From assembly GCA_037693485.1 (NCBI GenBank), contig CM075351.1, positions 12,457,001 through 12,521,000 of the forward strand: a stretch of DNA of 64,000 nt. The letters run 5' to 3'. The notes under the pieces were generated by a model, which saw only the letters and a list, made by a program, of their open reading frames with translations, searched no databases and was not told where the DNA came from. Of this stretch, positions 8,994 through 20,563 are shown one piece after another. Position 1 is the first letter of the stretch, and every line of letters starts with the position of its first letter. Source of the stretch: Kitagawia praeruptora. Its lineage: Eukaryota > Streptophyta > Magnoliopsida > Apiales > Apiaceae. A program made the translations under genes and the position numbers.

Positions 8994-10643
8994 AGTATCT
9001 GCAGTGCAAAATCAAAAATGTAGACACATCTCATAAACATGGTTAAAAACATAGATAATTTAAACAAAAACCACTAGCTAAAGCATTCATCAACAAGGAT
9101 TAGTAGCATGGTTACTAAACTAATAACTAAAAGAAAAACCACTAAAGCATTCATCCCAACAATTAATATTACATATTTGAAATAACGATTTGGTCTTATT
9201 ATTATCAAAGATATTCTAGAGTTTATCAACTGTCTCACTTTCCAAGCTATATTAGATATTATTATTTATATACATGTATTGTAATCCCTCACATATTAGA
9301 GAAAAGCAATTGATATTTGTTTATTTGACAGTGAGAATTCCTATCTTTCGGAGGTGCACTTTCTTTAATTAAAAATTTGTAGCTGTTCCCTGACAAATTT
9401 ATTAACAGATAATATGTCAGACAACATTTACTTTCTTTACTTTCTTTCATGTTTGGCAATGTTCCTTCCCAAATCTCTGTTAGCTCTCTTCTCTTCCATG
9501 ATTAAAGTAATAGGATCACACTTATATTCAACTCTTTTAAGTACAGTTCACTCAAGTAAAAATTCAAAGGGCAAGATGATTCGTTTGTTAATCTTTTTTT
9601 TTCTCTTTATTCGTTCGTAGAGTACATGTTGAACAAGGTACGAGATAAAGAAAACCACAAACTTATTAATATTCTCGCATTCATTGTTTATATTTTCAGG
9701 TCTTTAAGTACACCATGATGGTTATGATCAGCTCCCTACTGGACCAGAAGAGGCATAATATGAAGAAGAGAATCAAGTAGTTTTCTTCTGGCAAAATAAC
9801 ACGGAGTTTGATTGAGGGTCCTCAACAGGATCAATATTGGAGCTTATAAACTAATCTTCTAATGTTTAACTTGACCAAACCACTGTTTTTTGGATAGTTT
9901 ACACTGTTAAGTAAGTATTGAGCAAAGTCGCAAAGTACTTCTGTTCTACGAATTGAGGTGGTTTTGGTATTAGAGCTGGTTTTGTAGTTCACAAGTACTG
10001 TGCAGAGGCTTAAATATACTCCATCCGTCCTTAACATTTGAAATAGGGGTCAAATGTTAACAATAAAAAAGGACAGAGGGAGTGTATGTTAAACATTTAG
10101 ATATATTTACCAAAGAACACAACAAACACCCACATAAGATAACTGAAATACACACACAAATACATTCTTAATACATACACATTCAACAGCAAGATTAATA
10201 AACAAAAAAACACGAGTAACGAAATAACCGAAATACATACACAAATACATTGTTAATTCATTGGGAACTTTTATCAAACACTTAAAGGACACTAATAATA
10301 AAAACTTAGTAGGCAAATTTGAGTTTGCAAGAGTAGCGACCAGACACGATTCAACCCAAATTCAACTTAATTCGAGCATGATATGCATAGTAAATTCAAA
10401 TCAAAATAAACCAAAAACCTCAAAAATTCGAACAAGAACACTATGTGTGTATGTGTAAGTGTAAGTTCGTGTGTGTATGTGTTTGTATGTATAACTAATC
10501 GAACTAAGATGTACCTATTGATGATGATGATGACTGAAATGGAACTAATCACCTGAGCTGGAATCGCCCGAGTCTGTGTTTTTAGGGTTTAAAACTAAAA
10601 TAAAGAAGAAACAATGCAGCACGGGGTAAAATTTAGTTCTCGT
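8994..10643. other. Non-coding AT-rich stretch upstream of the PMD gene
   Basis: No ORF here looks like a protein gene. Two imperfect copies of a phrase like CGAAATACATACACAAATAC (around 10143-10165 and 10229-10252) form a partial duplication. A very short Stowaway-like element lies at 10019-10082. A TG-rich run (GTGTGTATGTG) occurs near 10440-10490. The PMD promoter should be near 9000, but no TATA box is convincing. Confidence 0.5.
10019..10082. mobile_element. Very short Stowaway-like MITE
   Basis: CTCCATCCGTCC at the left and GGACAGAGGGAG at the right form the inverted terminal repeat typical of Stowaway (Tc1/mariner) MITEs, with TA at 10017-10018. The right TA is displaced by two bases. 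At 64 bases it is an internally deleted copy. Confidence 0.7.
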
Positions 10644-10664
10644 CTGGCGCAATGAATCATTGCG
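10644..10664. repeat. Palindromic GGCGCAATG repeat, copy 2
   Basis: CTGGCGCAATGAATCATTGC is the same unit as at 5924-5969, on the other side of the PMD gene. Confidence 0.8.
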
Positions 10665-10854
10665 ACAATAGTAAGGGTTTATTTGTCATTTTCAGTCTTA
10701 TTTTCTATTTGTTTATTCTTTTGTTTTTGTAATTTTTCCTTACTTTGTATTATTAATAATTAAAAAAATTCAAATTAATAATAAAAATTAGAAATTATTG
10801 ATAATATTAATGATTGTAATAAAAAATCGATTATAATTCTTTTTGCAATTTACC

Positions 10855-11205
10855 TTTTTCCTATTTTTATTTATTTTTTTAATTTATTTCACAAACTAGT
10901 TAAAAATTGAGTAAAAAAAGGAAAATTATTGAAAGTAGAGTAACATTCATCACAAAAATGGTGAGGATGACCACTGGTTGTGTATGAATTTTAGTTTAAA
11001 ATTCGGTATTTTTTCTATTTTTATTTAATTTTTTAATTTATTTCACAAACTAGTTAAAATGGGGGGGAAATCAGAAAAATGGAAAATTAGTGAAAGTAGG
11101 GTAACATTCATCACAAAAATAGTGAGTATGACCACTTGGTTGTCTACGAATTTTAAGTTCAAAATTTGGCTTTTTCCTATTTTTATTTAATTTTTTAATT
11201 CATTT
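10855..11205. repeat. Tandem repeat, unit about 155-160 bases, two copies and a partial third
   Basis: The phrase from TTCACAAACTAGTTAAAA to TAACATTCATCACAAAAAT recurs at about 10888 and 11042, with the A/T-rich lead TTTTTCTATTTTTATTTAAT beginning a third time near 11174. The copies differ by small indels and a run of seven G in the second copy. Confidence 0.85.
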
Positions 11206-11211
11206 GAAGAT

Positions 11212-11282
11212 ATTGCACCTGGCGCAATGATACATTGCACCAGGCGCAATGTAACATTGCGCCAGGCGCAATGTAGCATTGC
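11212..11282. repeat. Palindromic GGCGCAATG repeat, copy 3 (longest cluster)
   Basis: Three or four units of GGCGCAATGTAACATTGC type alternate so that the cluster could fold into nested hairpins. It directly follows the tandem repeat at 10855-11205. Confidence 0.82.
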
Positions 11283-11330
11283 TATTGGTGGTTTTCAATT
11301 TTATATCCACCCGTGGTTATGGAAGGGCTC

Positions 11331-12180
11331 CCTATAAATAAAGTTCACTTTATGTACGTACACTTTGGCTGCCAGCTGACGTTCAAAAATTCTCACTTGC
11401 AATATTATAATTTAATTTTCGTTACATTTTGTGTAACTTTGTGAAATCAGGTTAACATCGTTAACTAAAATAGGGGTAAAACAGTCTTTTTGCTAGTCAT
11501 CTTCTTCTTGAAATTGCTATCCACCGTTGATGAACGTTTTGGGAATTTAAAACTTGAATATCTCATTACTTTCTTAACAAACTCAATGGATTTAAATTAC
11601 AACATGATCGTCTCTTTCTCCTTTACAATATAATATCATGTTTGACTATTTAAGATTTATTTTTAGAAATTGTATATTCCTCTACAATTCTTGGGTGGAG
11701 TTCGTAAACCGAAGAAGACGAAATACAGTTGCTATTATACAAACAACCTTTGTATAGGAATGGTTGTCAAATCAGCAGAGAACTTGACAAGTTGAAGATC
11801 AAATTGGTTGAAAATAGGAAAAACTAAGAATCTAGACTCTTGTACTAAATGACGAGGAACAAAGCCTGAAGCAAAAAGGATTAAGTAGACGAAGAAATGA
11901 AAGATGTACATCAAAATTTATTAAAAATGGCAGGACATTGACAATAACAAAAGATTAAGGGTTTGAAATATGAACTCATTGTAATTAGGGTGCAATATAC
12001 CCGTTGCATGTTGGAAAAGATTGAAATGCCCTTAAACAAATTAATGAAGTTAGCTAGGTAGTACACACTTTTTAAAAAGTTAGAAATCTAGTATTGCAAG
12101 TGAGAGTTTTTGAATATCAAGTGATCTGACAGTCAAAGTGTAAGTACACGAAGAGTATTTTACTCTATATAATATATAGG
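11331..12180. mobile_element. Inverted-repeat element of about 850 bases (Mutator-like MITE or foldback element)
   Basis: The left arm (from CCTATAAATA at 11331 to about 11405, including CACTTTGGCTGCCAGCTGAC and TCTCACTTGCAATA) is matched by the reverse complement of the right arm ending at 12180. Arms diverge by indels, and weaker pairing may continue inward. The interior has no ORF of interest. I could not find a clean target duplication, so family assignment is open. Confidence 0.6.
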
Positions 12181-12205
12181 AAAGCTTCACTGTATTATCT
12201 GTTTA

Positions 12206-12497
12206 CTCCCTCCGTCCCTCCCAATTCTTTACATTTTCTATTTTGGGATGTCCCTCCCAATTCTTTACATTTCCAAACTTTCTAAAAATAGTAAAGTTTT
12301 AACCTTTAAACAAATAAAAAGGGCCCACTACTTCCCACTACTTTCCTCCTTCTTTCTAATATATTACTTAAATATTGATAGGACCCACAATTTTACCCAC
12401 TTTCCACTCACTTTCTTTCTCTCCCCACTTACTTTTTTATCCTTTCTTAATCTCCGTGCCCAACCCAAATGTTAAGAATTGGGAGGGACGGAGGGAG
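12206..12497. mobile_element. Stowaway MITE
   Basis: The terminal inverted repeats begin CTCCCTCCGTCCCTCCCAAT and extend about 31 bases with one mismatch. TA target duplications lie at 12204-12205 and 12498-12499. The phrase GTCCCTCCCAATTCTTTACA occurs twice near the left end (12213 and 12250), a small internal duplication. Length 292 bases. The short ORF across it has no meaning. Confidence 0.93.
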
Positions 12498-12508
12498 TAT
12501 AATATTCA

Positions 12509-13065
12509 TGGAGTGCAACCAGGAAACCCACCGCCTCTTGGGTAAAACCACAGGAGGCCTCAATCAAGGTGACGGTGGACGCTGCAATGTTTACTGATAA
12601 TAATGCTTATGGTTCTGGTATAGTGGCAAGAGATTTCACAAGTGAGCTGATCCAAGCATAAACTATTTGTAAGCAAGGAAAAGTCCCGGTTGAAGCAGAG
12701 GTTATGGAGGTTATGGCCATTAAGGAAGCTCTAAGTTGGATCAAGGATCAGAGCTGGCAAATGGTGCAGCTGGAGTCTGATTGCTTGGTTGCTGTTCAAG
12801 CGATTAGAAGCAAAGTTAGGATGGCATCACAGTTTGGTCAAATTGCGGAGGAATGTCGCAAAAGGATTGAGGAGTTAAAAACAATTTCATTGTATTTTAT
12901 TAAACGATCGGCTAATATGGCCGCTCATAAGTTAGCTCGCGAGTCATTCATTTTCAGGTCGAGTTTTCGGCGGTAGGGATGATATCCCTATTGGGATTTC
13001 AAATGTAATCTTGAATGAGTTGGAAAGTTAATAAAACTCTCTTGTTTGCCAAAATAAATAAATGT
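12509..13065 (+). pseudogene. 3' end of a LINE: RNase H domain fragment
   Basis: One frame holds an RNase H fold of the kind at the C-terminus of plant L1-type ORF2 (RVT_3 family). The first catalytic Asp is in VTVDAAMFTDNNAYGSGIV, the Glu in VMAIKEALSW and the second Asp in LESDCLVAVQAI; a His occurs in the ANMAAHKLAR segment. The frame is broken by TAA at 12659-12661 and by a stop at 12974-12976. The short 3' UTR ends AATAAAACTCTCTTGTTTGCC followed by an A-rich tail near 13050-13065, as expected of a LINE 3' end. Everything upstream is missing; the fragment abuts the Stowaway MITE. Confidence 0.78.
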
Positions 13066-13537
13066 TGTTTTTGTTCTCGATATAATAAATACAATATGTT
13101 TTTAATTTTAAATTTTATAGTGCCAATTCTATTCATTTATTAAGGTCTAATTATAGTTCATATCATAGAAAATTGTTCACTGTATACAAAAAACATGTAT
13201 TTTTTGTGAATTTTATTATATCAGAGACTTACAATGATGTTTAATTTCAAAGTAAATATTTTTTTTATCAAAGATACATAAATGTACAATAATATATTTC
13301 ATGAAGAGGAATTTCTTTCTTTCAAAATAGTTTATCATCTTACCAAAGGATATGTAACGTATCCAGAAAATTTAGACAATAAGATTTCAATGTCCGAAAA
13401 ATAAAATTCTTGAATTCAAAATTTCAGATTAATGATGAAGAGTATAAAATCTTGCTAGATCTTTATATGATACCTTTTAGTTTTAAATAAATAGTTTATT
13501 CAATTATTAGAATAAAAAATCAGTGACTTAAAAGGGA
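13066..13537. other. AT-rich intergenic stretch
   Basis: No ORF, repeat or RNA gene is recognisable. It ends at the 5-bp target duplication (AGGAG, 13538-13542) of retrotransposon A. Confidence 0.5.
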
Positions 13538-13542
13538 AGGAG

Positions 13543-14793
13543 TGTTGAGTATTGAACACGGTAAAAGAATACAGGGGGGGGTGAATGGATTCTTGAACTT
13601 TCCTTGGATTGAGTCTATGTAGCAGATAAGTGCCTGTGTGTGTAGAAGTGAAGGTGCGGATAAAGAAACAACACAAAACACAATATCACTTTAATCTAAT
13701 GTATTATTAGATAAAGGTTGCTACAATCTGTGAATACAAATGGTAGTATTCTCAGCTTCGTTTTTCTCAGAGAGATATAGCTTACAATGTATGAAAAACT
13801 TGACTCACTAAGTTAATGACTAAGGAAGTAAGGCTGTATCCTTATAGAACATGGATACAACCTACTTACTACAAACAAGATAGCTAAACAAATTACTTTC
13901 TAGTCTGTCTATCCTTTTTGAGTAAGTGTCCAAACGGTTACAGATTTGACTTTGCAAAGCCTGTTCAGATCCACTTCTTTAGCCCCTTGTCTCTTCTATA
14001 TCTCTCCAAGCTTCCTTGTAGGCTTTCCAGAACACGTTACAGATTGTGGTCCATAAAGTGCATTGGCTTGTTGCAGGTTTCAGACTTGTACAATTTCTTC
14101 AGTATTTTGTCTCCCGGAATGTATTCGAGAAGTGACTAAGTAAGTGATTCGAGAACTAGAATTGACTTGATCGATAACTCTGAGTTCTCGAATACTGTTA
14201 TATTGACATATCGAATCACTTCTCGAATTGCTCTTTTCTTCAGGATTTCTTGAGATGTCGAATAGAGCATTTGACTTGTCGAATCCTTGAGATGTCGAAT
14301 AGCTTTTTGAGTCCTTTAGATATCGAATGGTACTTTGACTTGTTGACTCCTTGAGTTCTCGAATAGAGTAATAGACATATCTAATCCCTGAGATATCGAA
14401 TGAGATATCGAACAGTGTATCCAGAGATATCGAATAGTATCTTGAGATATCGAATCCCTGACTTCTCGAATGCTAGACTTATCGAATAGACAAATATACT
14501 TCTCGAATTGGTACTTAGGCAAATTCTTCATTTCTTCAAATCCCAACTGTGATTATTTGACAGTCTTTATCTTCTTGCTTGAGGCATGAACCTTGGAACT
14601 TCTTTCAAGCGTTATTCTAGACTATATAACTATAGTTACACAACTAGGATTTGATGCCTACTTCATGTACAAAACAAACAGAAACTCTACAACTAGAGGT
14701 TCCCTCAGTTAAGAGGTCATGTAAGTAATGCAAAGCATTACAAACAATTAGGCTTGTTATTAGATGTATACAGGCATGCCTCTGTGACTAACA
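13543..14793 (-). repeat. 3' LTR of element A
   Basis: 1251 bases, nearly identical to 37279-38530. The part at 14120-14510 is unusually repetitive, with many copies of ATATCGAAT and seven copies of the 8-bp palindromes TTCTCGAA or TTCGAGAA (for example 14124, 14148, 14185, 14220, 14356, 14463 and 14500). Confidence 0.97.
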
Positions 14794-14810
14794 ATCTCCC
14801 CCAAAATGTG
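14794..14810 (-). other. Polypurine tract of element A
   Basis: On the minus strand CATTTTGGGGGAGAT directly precedes the 3' LTR. This is the RNase H-resistant primer for plus-strand DNA synthesis. Confidence 0.88.
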
Positions 14811-14944
14811 AGTGAGACCCTTAGTCACATTTTCATGTCTGATAACAAGCCTAACATACATAAAGATAAAACTTTTAAAAGTACAGGTATGAATTTGATT
14901 GAAGAAATTACATAGAAGTATTCTTACAAGTTATGAGGAACTAC

Positions 14945-17900
14945 TTAGCCATATCCTTTTGGATTCATCTCTTGAGCTTTGGCTTGCAGATTCTCATTTT
15001 TCATCCTATCTTCAGCTTCTTTGGCTTTCTTCTTTGCAATTTCTTCCATGGCAAAAATGATATCTTCCATTGCAGTGAGTTCTTCAATTAGAGGAGAGCC
15101 TGATAAATCCTTGAGCACTTCATTTAGCTGTTTCTCAGAGTAGGAACTGATGTAGTCCATTCTAATCTTCACATTTCTACCATATTTCTTGTACTCAATG
15201 ATGTAAGGATTAAACTTGACTCTACACAGACCCATAGCTCTCAACTCATCAGCCTTAGCTTCCATTACAGCAAACTCCTCCTCCTTTTTCTTTAGTAGCT
15301 TTTCACTGTTCTTTCTCATTTCTGCCTGGTGATCTCTTTTCATTTTGACAAAGTCAATTAACTCCAGCTTCCACACCCTTTCCACTCTATCTTCAGAATC
15401 CAACATTGCAATTATCCTTTCTATGTCATATAGCCTGCCCCAGTGCTGGCATGTTCCTTGTCTGAATTTCTTCTATCTTCCATCAGAATACTTAACTTCA
15501 AGAAAATCATCAACAATGGCAACATGATAGATTCTTTGAGCCCATAGAAACTACAGTTGGTCTTCATCATAGCTTTCATCCAGAGGTGGTAGGTTTAATC
15601 CTGGGATAATTGTCAGTGCCTTAGATTTGGATAGCTTCACCTTTCTTGCAACATGTTTAAATTTCATCCTCCTGACATGGTTGCTTGGCAGAAATCTTTG
15701 ACCTTTGTTGGTAGACCATAGTAGTATTCCATTAGCAGTTTGCTTTCTGAAACATACACATGGTTTCTTGACTTGAATCTTCTTCTCTTCTTGAGGTGGT
15801 AAAACAGTTGTAGAAGCCATTGAATCAGATTTTGGTAGGTCATTGCTAACAGTATTCACCCTAGACTCAGAGTCTTGTGTTGTGGTGAGTTTACTGCTAG
15901 CAATGCCTAAGGCTTGCTGTTTTCCAATCTTCTTCTCATAGACTTTGCCTTGGTCATCATCATTTTTCTTGTCCTTCCTATCTTTCTTCTTCTTATCTTT
16001 ACCACCCTTATCACTCCTGTGATGACTTCTCCTCCCATCACTTTTGTCATCATCTTTGTCATCCTTATTTCTCCTAGACTTGGCAATTTCTGGAATTACA
16101 CCAGTTGCAATGAAGGTTCTGAGAATGTGTAGTGCCTCTATCTCTTCAGCATTTCTAGATCCAGCCTTCTTCTGTAGTTGATCAACAATAGCAATAATGA
16201 GTCTATAATTTTGAGATGTGAGATCATGAGGAATCACCAGTTGTTTAATGTCATCAATTCTGGTGCCAGCCTGATAGACAATTGTCCATGGCTTCTGAAA
16301 CACTTCTGGGAATCTAGAAGGTTGACCATTCCTCAGGTCATCATATAGACTCTTATTGTTCTCATTTGTATCCTTCTTCTCAATCAGCCTGATCAATGCA
16401 TCTATCTCTGAGTGTTTCAATGCTTGTAGAGTGTCATAGGTTAGATGCCAGATACTGGATTTTGCCACCATCATCACTTCTTTGCGCCATAAGCCATTGA
16501 TTCTCCTAGGTATCACAGTGAAGTAATTAATCTGATCCCTCAGCCTTCTTAGATATATTTGAGTGTCATCAGCCTGTTCCCTTGAGACCTTCAGAAACTT
16601 CAAGAAAGCATCATCATGATAGACATTAGAGTTTGTAACTTCTTGTAGCTTGGCCTCAGTAACCACCTTTACTTCTACAGGTTTGACACTTTCAACTTTG
16701 GTAGATGGAGAGTTATCAGATGACATACTCCCTGCAACCACTATGGTTGTAATAGATTGCTTCTGACCATCAGGAGTAGTGATGTGCACAGTTGGTAGAG
16801 TGACAACTGGCAGAGTAGTTGGGGGCTCATCAACTTTGGATTTTCCTTTGCCTGGCACATTAGGTATAGATTTTGAAGCTCTTTGTTGACCACACTCGTT
16901 TATTTTTATACCTTTCTCCCCCTTTGTATTTGAGTTCCTTGTCCTCTTCTCCCCCTTAGGCTTGTTGTCAAGCACAGAGGCTGTAGAAATGACCTTTGGG
17001 ATTGAAGATTCTTCAGGTAGAGGGAGACCCATATGCTTCATCATAGCAGCTAACATATATTGTTGATGCAGAAGGACATTAGCTATGGTGGATGCTTGAG
17101 TGTCCAACTGATCATTGAGAAGTGCAACCTTGTCTGTAAGATGAGCATTGGACTTAGTGAGAGTAGCCACCTCATTTTCAAGTGCATCTACCTTGCTGAA
17201 CAATTCAGTAGATTTGAAGCCAGACAAGGATTGTTCTTTGAGTCTCTGCACTTCAAATCTAGTCATGTCATGTACTGGGACTTCAGTGATCAGCCTGTCT
17301 CCATATAGATTTTTGAACATGGTCCGCAGCATGGCATTGGCATCTGTGGTCTGATCAGATAGAGTTTGAAATTGATGCCCCAGACCTGTGACAGTATCCT
17401 TTAGCAGAGTTAGCCCATTGTCCATCTTGGTGCAGGTGGTGCTGCAGTGTTTGAGGTCCTTGAATACACTGTCCAGGTGAGGGAATTTGGCATCAAAGGT
17501 CCTCTTGATTTCTTCTACTTTGGTGGCTGTCTTATCACACACTCTATTGACCTCAATCTTGACTCCTTTTCCAAGATAGTGTGCAGCCTTGAGGAATCCC
17601 TTGTGTGAATCATTCATAGCCTCATACACTTCACCAGGGGTCAGAGATTTGGCATTGGAACCCAGTGAAGTGAGGTATTCCTCCCTGAGATACTGAAGTG
17701 CTTCATCAAGAGTAGTATCATATTTTCCTTGCAACCAGGCATCTATGTTGCCATCTCTCTCAGCATCATCAATGATCTTTGTCTTCTGCATCTCCACATC
17801 ATCCCTATGGCATAACAGAATGACCTCATAGTCTGGATTAGGCATGTCTGCAGTGAGAAGGTTCTGAGCAATCTTTGTGAACTCAGGGATCTGATCCACA

Positions 17901-19698
17901 ATTAAGCTTTGAAGTGCTTCAACCGTCAATTGTTGTGGAACAGACCCTGATCCTGAAGTACTGTCATGTTGCACAGGCTTCAGCCATTGTGACATAAAGT
18001 CAGAGCTAGAGCTAGGCAAGCCAGACTCCTCAGTTACAGATGCAACTTCTGTAACCGGATGGATTGACTCTACTACTGGTGTCTCCACAGAAGTGGGATG
18101 AGTTACACCAGCAGTTGACACAGGCACAGAGTCTCTAGTGAAAACTAGTGGAACCTTTGTGTTTGTGATGGTGTCATCAGGAGATGCCCCAGCATGCATT
18201 CCCTCACCATCTAAATGTGGGTTCTGGGTGGTGAGCAAAGTGTCATGCACTAAGTCACTTGAAATCATTGGCTCATCAAGAGAAACGAATTCTTGCTGAT
18301 CAATGCCTTGCTCCTCAATTGCTTGAGTTGCAGGCTGCAAAGAAATTTGAGTGGTAGATTCTGGAAGAGGAGTGTCTTGTAAATTAGAGTTTGGCAACTC
18401 CCCCTGAGAAATAGAGGGAGTTTCAAGTGTGATGTGCTCTCCACTCAGTGTTGTGCCAGCCTTATCACTCCCATGTGCTGACTCTGTACAAGAAGGTGCA
18501 TTGGGGAGGATGCTTGATTCGATCTATAGGTGCACCCTGTTGAGAGGATACACCTAGTGAGCTGTTTGCCCCTGATTTTACAACCTCAGCCATTTGTGTG
18601 ACTGAAGAGGTGGTCTTAGTTTTCTTCCTCTTTGGTCTCTGTAAGGGTGACTCAGGTTCCTCACTTTCTAGACCTAATTCAACAGCTAAGGCTGCTTCAG
18701 ATAGGATATTTAATGGTGCAGACATTACTTCCTTTCTCTTTTTTTACTAACATCACCCTTTTGAGAGGATGATGCAGTTGGCTCAGTGTTTGGTAGAATG
18801 TTTGGTTGAGAGGGTTGGTTAGCAAGCCCTGGGTTAGCATTTTGTTCTACTTGCTTGGGCTGTGCTAACTGAGATTTTGCATCAAATGTTGGCATGTTGT
18901 GGGGATAAGTTCTAAACAAACTCTCCATATGGGGAGTTATGTTAAGTCTTACATCCACATCATTCCTAGTCTCTAAATTACCAAAAATGAGTTTGGTCAT
19001 GGACTTAGGATAGCCTATTCTATTTTTATCAATCCCAGGCAATTCAATCAATAAAGCATTTTTAAAATTAAGTACAGATTGAATAAAGCGAGGAAAGAAA
19101 ATATCAGTACCTCTCTTGGTTGTGTTCTTACCAAGTCTCCCATATAGTTCTTGGAGGATGATTTGGCCAACATCTATCTTCTTTCCATAGGCCAATGCAT
19201 AGCCAATTTGCTGCACAGGTGCACTAATTTGATCAAAGCTTGATTTCCTGGCAGTGAAGACTTGAAGAAGAGTTGCAAACACATAGCTCCACTCATTTCT
19301 CAGATTCTTTCTGTTTAGCTTTCCAATATTGATCCCATCTGAGTAGTTGATGAACTCAAAGAATTCCTCTAACTCTGCATTCGTGGCCAGTCTGTCAAAT
19401 GACTCTTGTTGTAGGCCTAATGCTTGATTCATGTCTGCAGGAGTGATAGTGATTTCCTGATCCTGAATCTTGCAGTAGATGATGTATGAAGTGATTGCAT
19501 TTTCCAGGGCTACAACCTCCACAATAGCAGTGCCCCAAAACTATTCCAGGATATCTAGATACAGAGTTGGGTTGGCAGAGAGTGCATCCTTGATGTATGA
19601 CTCAGCCATCCATTTCACAAAGCACTTGAAATTGGCGTTGGGTGCTTCAACATCACTAGTTAGAGCAATGAAATTGGTGTTGAACTTTACTGTTGCCA
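14945..19698 (-). pseudogene. Third ORF of element A, unknown function, multiply broken
   Basis: Reading from ATG 19698, one frame (with two compensating shifts) runs to 14945, about 1580 codons. The breaks are TAG at 19541-19543; a shift near 18727-18745 at a run of A; a shift back near 18515; TAG at 15551-15553; and TAG at 15473-15475. The N-terminal third contains FARKSS-like and GKKIDVGQIILQELYGRLG segments that parallel the third ORF of element B. The middle is Ser/Thr/Pro/Gln-rich. A heptad-like coiled coil lies around 17050-17200 (KVDALENEVATLTKSNAHLT). A charged Lys/Asp stretch lies at 15940-16080 (DRKDKKNDDDQGK), and a Glu/Lys-rich helix at the end. I see no signal peptide or membrane segment, so calling it env-like is unsupported. 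Function unknown. Confidence 0.78.
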
Positions 19699-20563
19699 TT
19701 TGTATAGAAGAGAAGAAAGAAATTGAAGGTTGAAGAAGAAATTTGGCTTTTCGTAGTTAGGGTTTCAGGGGTTTAGAGAGTGTAGATGCCTGAGAAATTG
19801 AATGAAATGAATCGAATAGATGTAGAATTGTATAAGTATGAAGTACTTGAATTGTCGATTAGAAGTATGTTTTGTATCGACAAGTCAGGCATTCGAGAAG
19901 TAGAAAACAACTATTCGAGAAGTCAAGAAAGGCTTAATCGATAACTCAAGAAGATTATAACTCACAGCTGGCAGTTATCTAACTTATAAATAATTCTAAA
20001 TTAAATAAAATGTGTTTTTATGAGTGAATTAACTTTTTAGACAAAAGTCCAAAATCGGTTAAGATTCAGCGAGAATTCAGCCTTTTCAAATGATTCGAGA
20101 ACTCAAATATAGTATTCGAGAACTCAAATATAGTATTCGAGAACTCAGTCAATCGAGAACTCATTTACCATATTCGAGAAGTCAAGAATACCTCTATTCG
20201 ATATCTCCGAAATACTCTATTCGAGAACTCAAGAGTACTCGAATGAGACTTGTCAGAGATGTCGAATAGTGAATCATTCGAAAAGTTTGACTTATCGAGC
20301 AATACCCATCACTCATAAAAATTGATTTTCACTATCTTTTAAAATTTACCAGCCATATTCATTGAAGAATATTCTGACAAATTAAATAGTGATTTTCTCA
20401 AAATTTCATAGAAATTTCAAGTTAGCAAAAATATGATTTTCAACATATGCAACAGATTTGAAATATTTATAAATCATATTTCAGCCAACACTTACCCCAA
20501 AAATATTGAGAATTTAGATAAAGTAAGTGTTTACTGCTGCAACAAACTAGATGTTATATTCAA
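19699..20563 (-). promoter_or_regulatory. Post-pol spacer of element A with repeated TTCGAGAA motif
   Basis: No ORF. Between 19892 and 20227 the palindrome TTCGAGAA occurs seven times (19892, 19914, 20094, 20115, 20136, 20173 and 20220), usually inside ATTCGAGAACTCAA or ATTCGAGAAGTCAAG. Three copies at 20094-20143 form a tandem repeat of about 21 bases. The same motif fills the LTRs. TTCnnGAA is the two-unit core of plant heat shock elements. Placement upstream of the third ORF suggests a promoter or enhancer role; this is inference. Confidence 0.6.

Noticed and set aside
9414..9620. 68-codon ORF upstream of the PMD gene
   Set aside because: AT-rich, no homology I recognise, ends in a poly(T) region.
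12248..12475. ORF inside the Stowaway MITE
   Set aside because: The element is non-coding; the frame is chance.
14120..14510. Regularly repeated short motifs in the LTR as a CRISPR-like array
   Set aside because: Irregular spacing, no unique spacers, eukaryotic LTR context.
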